A DNA stretch of 8,291 bases, taken from NCBI GenBank assembly GCA_026991215.1, contig JALXBY010000188.1:1-8291 (forward strand), read 5' to 3'. Shown one piece after another: positions 5,215 to 8,291 of this stretch (its first letter is position 1; every line of letters begins with the position of its first letter). Made by a program: the position numbers and the translations under genes. The notes beneath the pieces were generated by a model that saw only the letters and a program-made list of their open reading frames with translations, did not search any database and had not been told where the DNA came from. This DNA is from Anaerolineales bacterium. Its GTDB lineage: Bacteria > Chloroflexota > Anaerolineae > Anaerolineales > DRMV01.

Positions 5215-7623
5215 TCAGGCTTCGCTGTCGGTCGATGGGGCTTCGGGCTGTGCGTCGGAGGACGGGGCCTTCGGCCCTGGGCGGCTACCGGGACGCGGTC
5301 GTCGCGGGCCGGAAGCACGCGGCGGCGGCCCGGAGCGGCGGCCCTGAGGCGGGCGACCGCGAGGCCGGCCATCCCCACGACGGGGCGGCCGCGAGCCGCG
5401 CGGCGCAGCAGACCGTGGCGCAGGCCGACCGCTGATGGCCGGGTCGTGGGCTTTGGCTTCCTCCAACGTCCAGCCTTCCAGCACGGCCTGGCGGGAAAGG
5501 CGTATCCGACCAGTCACCGGGTCGATGTGGGTGACCATGACCGTGATTTCGTCCCCCACCTTGACCACGTCTTCCACCCGGGCCACCCGGCCCCGGTCCA
5601 GTTGGGAGATGTGCACCATCCCCAGAATCTGGGGCAGGATTTCCACGATCGCGCCGTGCTCGGTGAGGCGGATGACCCGGCCCCGGTAAATCCGGCCTTC
5701 CTGGGGCAGTTCGGTAATGGCTTCGATGCGCCGCTTGGCCTCTTGCAAGCCCTCCAGGTCCGTCGCGGCGATGTAGACCGTACCATCCGGATGGATTTCA
5801 ATCTTGGTTTCCGTCTCATCCTGCAAGGAGCGGATGACCCGACCGCCCGGCCCAATCAATGCGCCGATGCGCTCCACCGGGATGTGCACGATTTCCATGC
5901 GCGGGGCATGGGGCTTGAGTTCCTTGCGCGGCTCCGGAATGACTTCCAACATCTTCTGCAGGATCCACAAGCGCCCCTCCCGGGCCTGGGCCAGGGCCTG
6001 GGCCATGATTTCCGGCGTGATGCCCGGGATTTTGATGTCCATCTGCAGCGCGGTCACGCCCGTTTCCGTCCCCGCGACCTTGAAGTCCATGTCCCCCAAC
6101 ATATCCTCCATGCCAATGATGTCGCTCAGGACCACGTACCGGTCGCCTTCCTTGATGAGGCCCATGGCAATGCCCGAAACCGGCGCTTTGATGGGCACGC
6201 CGGCATCCATCAAGGCCAGGGTGGAACCGCACACCGAGGCCATGGACGTGGAACCATTGGAAGACAGCACTTCGGAGACCAGGCGGATGGTGTAGGGGAA
6301 TTCCTCTTCGGGGGGAATCACCGGCACCAAGGCCCGCTCAGCCAGCGCGCCATGCCCGATTTCCCGCCGGGACGCGCCCCGTATCGGCTTGACCTCGCCC
6401 GTCGAAAAGGGCGGGAAGTTGTAGTGGTGGATGTACCGCTTGGTGGCTTCGGGGATGATGAGGGTATCCAGTTCCTGGGCTTCGCCCAGGGTGCCCAAGG
6501 TGGCCAGGGTCAGCACCTGGGTTTCCCCGCGGGTGAACAGGCCCGAACCATGGGCCCGGGGGCTGATGTTCACCTCACACCAGACCGGACGGATTTCGTC
6601 CGGCCGCCGACCGTCGGGCCGTCGGCCCGTCTCCAGAATGTAACGCCGCACCGTTTCCTTGAGGACCTGGTCGAACGCAGCCTTGACCACCACGGGGGAA
6701 GGCGGTTCGCCCGCGGCGTCGCCGTTCTCCGTCGAAGCGTCCTCCTGGGCCTGGGTATAGGTCTCCACCACCCGCTGCCGTAGCGTGTTGATGGCCTGGT
6801 TGCGCTCCTTCTTCGCCAGGGCCTGCTCCAGGATGCCCCAAATCTCCTCCGTGACCTCGCTGCGGATGCGTTCGATCAAGTCTTCGGGGACGTGGAAAGG
6901 TTCGTATTCCACCTTGGGTTTGCCGATTTCCGCAATCATCCGCTCCTGCAGGTCCAGGATGGGCTGCATGGCTTCATGGGCCACCTTGAGGGCCTCGACG
7001 ATGGTCTCTTCCGGAACCTGCCGCGCCCCGCATTCCACCATGATGATGGCATCCCGCGTGCCCGCGACCCGCAGGTCCAGGTCCGACTGCTCCATTTCCT
7101 GGAAAGTGGGGTTGATGACGAACTCGCCGTCAATCAGCCCCACCCGCACCGCGGCAATGGGGCCATACCAGGGGATGTCCGAGATGGCCAGGGCCGCGGA
7201 CGCCGCGTTGACGGCCAGGATGTCCAGGGGGTTCTGGTCGTCCACGGAGAAGGAATACACCACGATTTGGACTTCGTTGCGCAGGTCCTTGGGGAACAGG
7301 GGGCGCAGGGGCCGGTCGACCAGGCGGGCGACCAGGATGGCTTCGTCGGTGGGCTTCCCTTCCCGGCGGAAGAAGGAGCCAGGGATGCGGCCGCTGGCGT
7401 ACATCCGTTCTTCGTAATCCACCCGCAAGGGGAAGAAGTCGATATCCAGCCGGGCCTCTTCGCTCATGGTCGCGGCCGCGAAGACCAGGGTATCGCCCAG
7501 GCGGACGGTCACCGCGGCATTGGCCTGAAACGCCAGTTTTCCGGTTTCAAAGACCAGGGTCTTCCCGGCAACCTCCACTTCGTAACGATGCACGCGGGGT
7601 TGGGCAAATGTCTCATATGTCAT
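5215..7623 (-). CDS. pnp: Polyribonucleotide nucleotidyltransferase (PNPase)
   Basis: Phosphorolytic 3'-to-5' exoribonuclease of RNA turnover, working as a trimer and often with a degradosome. At 802 aa it is longer than the common 700-750 because of a C-terminal tail. Order: first RNase PH domain (about 10-145, with FFRREGKPTDEAIL 84-97), helical linker (about 150-335), second RNase PH domain (about 340-545), KH domain (about 575-637, GPGG loop 591-594), S1 domain (about 643-712). The active-site block EDMLGDMDFK keeps D507, D513 and K515, the equivalents of E. coli D486, D492 and K494. From about 730 to 789 the tail is Arg/Pro/Gly-rich, then turns acidic, and residues 291-310 form an acidic, Gly/Pro-containing insert. 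The ATG at 7623 has AGGAGG at 7637-7632, eight bases away. It lies 3 nt after the stop of the upstream nuclease-like gene, so it is probably translated in an operon with it. Confidence 0.98.
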   Translation of the reverse strand: MTYETFAQPRVHRYEVEVAGKTLVFETGKLAFQANAAVTVRLGDTLVFAAATMSEEARLDIDFFPLRVDYEERMYASGRIPGSFFRREGKPTDEAILVARLVDRPLRPLFPKDLRNEVQIVVYSFSVDDQNPLDILAVNAASAALAISDIPWYGPIAAVRVGLIDGEFVINPTFQEMEQSDLDLRVAGTRDAIIMVECGARQVPEETIVEALKVAHEAMQPILDLQERMIAEIGKPKVEYEPFHVPEDLIERIRSEVTEEIWGILEQALAKKERNQAINTLRQRVVETYTQAQEDASTENGDAAGEPPSPVVVKAAFDQVLKETVRRYILETGRRPDGRRPDEIRPVWCEVNISPRAHGSGLFTRGETQVLTLATLGTLGEAQELDTLIIPEATKRYIHHYNFPPFSTGEVKPIRGASRREIGHGALAERALVPVIPPEEEFPYTIRLVSEVLSSNGSTSMASVCGSTLALMDAGVPIKAPVSGIAMGLIKEGDRYVVLSDIIGMEDMLGDMDFKVAGTETGVTALQMDIKIPGITPEIMAQALAQAREGRLWILQKMLEVIPEPRKELKPHAPRMEIVHIPVERIGALIGPGGRVIRSLQDETETKIEIHPDGTVYIAATDLEGLQEAKRRIEAITELPQEGRIYRGRVIRLTEHGAIVEILPQILGMVHISQLDRGRVARVEDVVKVGDEITVMVTHIDPVTGRIRLSRQAVLEGWTLEEAKAHDPAISGRPAPRSAAPRGSRPPRRGDGRPRGRPPQGRRSGPPPRASGPRRPRPGSRPGPKAPSSDAQPEAPSTDSEA

Positions 7624-7626
7624 ACG

Positions 7627-8291
7627 CTATCCCTCCTGCGTTTCGGTACCGGATGGTGGGGTGAAGGCATTGGCGGCCTGGTCGGGGAAAGTATACACAC
7701 AGATGCCCAGTTTCCGGGCCGTGCGCCGGGCCTTGGCCGTGCTCATGGGCGCGATGATGATCCAGCGGTCGGCCTTGCGGCCCCGGCGGGCTTCGAAGAA
7801 CCGGGCCTTGCGCACGAAAAGGTGCACGTCGTCCTTGTCCAGGGAAGCCTTGATTTCCCCCAAAATCCACAGGCCATCGTGGATGAACAGGTCGAGTTCG
7901 ATGTCCGCAGGATGGCCAAACACCTCGCCGGCTTCGTCCCGCTCCACGACCCGTTCCACCTGAACCTCAGGCACGAACTCCCGCAAGATGCCGACAATCG
8001 CGTTGCGGAAAGCGGCCTCAGTCCGGGTCCCCCAACGGGAGCCGATGGAACCCAACACCGTGGTGATGCGCCGATCCAGCGCGCGGATGTCAAGGCGGAG
8101 TTTCCGGATTTCCTCCTGGTTCTCCCACCATTTGCGCTCTTGCTCTTCCCATTTGCGTTGTTGTTCTTCCCACTTGCGTTGCTGTTCCTCCCATCGGCGT
8201 TGTTGCTCCTCCCACTTGCGTTCCTGTTCTTCCCACTTGCGTTGCTGCTCCTCCTGCTGCTCTTCCCACTTGCGGCGCTGCTCTTCCCATT
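7627..8291 (-). CDS. DUF3782-like PD-(D/E)XK protein with Trp-heptad coiled coil, 5'-truncated by window edge
   Basis: About 220 residues are visible; the start lies beyond the window. The N-terminal visible part is a charged helix of repeats W-E-E-Q-x-R-K/R (8289 down to about 8130), with eight repeat-spaced Trp. It continues as KLRLDIRALDRRITTVLGSIGSRWG. The C-terminal globular part has FGHPADIELDLFI and GEIKAS: the Asp at 7893-7891 and the E-x-K at 7857-7849 give the D...E-x-K signature of the PD-(D/E)XK nuclease fold. Arg-rich ARRGRKADRWIII and a final GICVYTF strand follow. Coiled coil plus this domain is the layout I recall for DUF3782-type proteins; the function is unknown, and nuclease activity is inferred from the motif alone. 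The GTG at 8058 is an internal Val. The stop TAG is 3 nt before the pnp start, and the pnp Shine-Dalgarno lies just inside its 3' end. Confidence 0.85.
   Translation of the reverse strand, partial: WEEQRRKWEEQQEEQQRKWEEQERKWEEQQRRWEEQQRKWEEQQRKWEEQERKWWENQEEIRKLRLDIRALDRRITTVLGSIGSRWGTRTEAAFRNAIVGILREFVPEVQVERVVERDEAGEVFGHPADIELDLFIHDGLWILGEIKASLDKDDVHLFVRKARFFEARRGRKADRWIIIAPMSTAKARRTARKLGICVYTFPDQAANAFTPPSGTETQEG
7632..7637 (-). promoter_or_regulatory. Shine-Dalgarno of pnp
   Basis: AGGAGG on the minus strand, eight bases before the pnp ATG. It sits inside the last codons of the upstream nuclease-like gene, whose stop follows at 7627-7629. Ribosomes ending the first gene would therefore be placed to begin pnp, which suggests translational coupling and fixes the pnp start. 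Confidence 0.85.
8125..8291 (-). repeat. 21-nt tandem repeat encoding coiled-coil heptads
   Basis: Trp codons fall at 8287, 8266, 8233, 8212, 8191, 8170, 8149 and 8128 (lowest coordinate of each codon). All steps are 21 nt except one of 33 nt, between 8266 and 8233. Units read roughly TGGGAAGAACAACAACGCAA in the coding direction with third-position variation. The 33-nt step inserts four residues (EEQQ-like), making an 11-residue hendecad. A further Trp follows at 8125. The array is open at the window edge, so its full length is unknown. Confidence 0.9.

Noticed and set aside
4558..6783. A 741-codon open frame on the plus strand across miaA and pnp
   Set aside because: It runs out of frame through miaA and antisense to pnp, both with clear family motifs; its composition is Pro/Arg/His/Gly-rich as expected for a shadow frame in GC-rich DNA.
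8090..8290. Gly/Thr-rich 66-codon frame over the heptad repeat
   Set aside because: It is the repeat DNA read in another frame; the in-frame product continues into the PD-(D/E)XK domain.
8125..8291. CRISPR-like array at the right edge
   Set aside because: Units are contiguous 21-nt coding repeats without spacers and are in frame with the downstream domain.

Overview
The window is a GC-rich (roughly two thirds G+C by eye), densely coded bacterial chromosome segment. Eight protein genes fill almost all of it. Housekeeping genes (gatA, miaA, pnp, a YraN-type protein) sit beside a DUF3054 membrane protein, a GT4 glycosyltransferase, a HEPN-type gene pair and a coiled-coil DUF3782-like nuclease. 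Presence of a GatCAB subunit, DUF3054 (known mainly from Actinobacteria, Chloroflexota and haloarchaea) and the accessory types make a Chloroflexota bacterium, perhaps a thermophile, my best guess. That is inference; no rRNA or other firm marker is present.

Layout. Positions 1-2819 (+) form a likely operon: gatA (5' end outside the window), DUF3054 protein, glycosyltransferase, with gaps of 39 and 7 nt. Positions 2820-2940 are a short AT-richer spacer filled by an imperfect inverted repeat of the CACAGAG type. yraN/UPF0102 follows (2941-3303). A 100-nt spacer with a perfect TATAAT box leads into two small overlapping genes (3404-4154): an unrecognised 127-aa protein and a HEPN-like protein whose catalytic His position holds Tyr. 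miaA follows (4217-5167). A compact minus-strand terminator separates it from the convergent pnp gene (7623-5215). Upstream of pnp, and only 3 nt away, is a DUF3782-like PD-(D/E)XK protein (7627 to the window end, minus strand). Its N-terminal part is a Trp-anchored heptad coiled coil encoded by 21-nt tandem repeats.

How they fit. GatA serves Gln-tRNA(Gln)/Asn-tRNA(Asn) formation, MiaA modifies tRNA A37 and PNPase degrades RNA, so RNA metabolism dominates. The glycosyltransferase and DUF3054 protein probably act at the membrane. The most interesting accessory content is the HEPN pair placed between core genes, and the coiled-coil nuclease-like gene tightly coupled to pnp. No tRNA, rRNA, CRISPR array, insertion sequence or integrase was seen.
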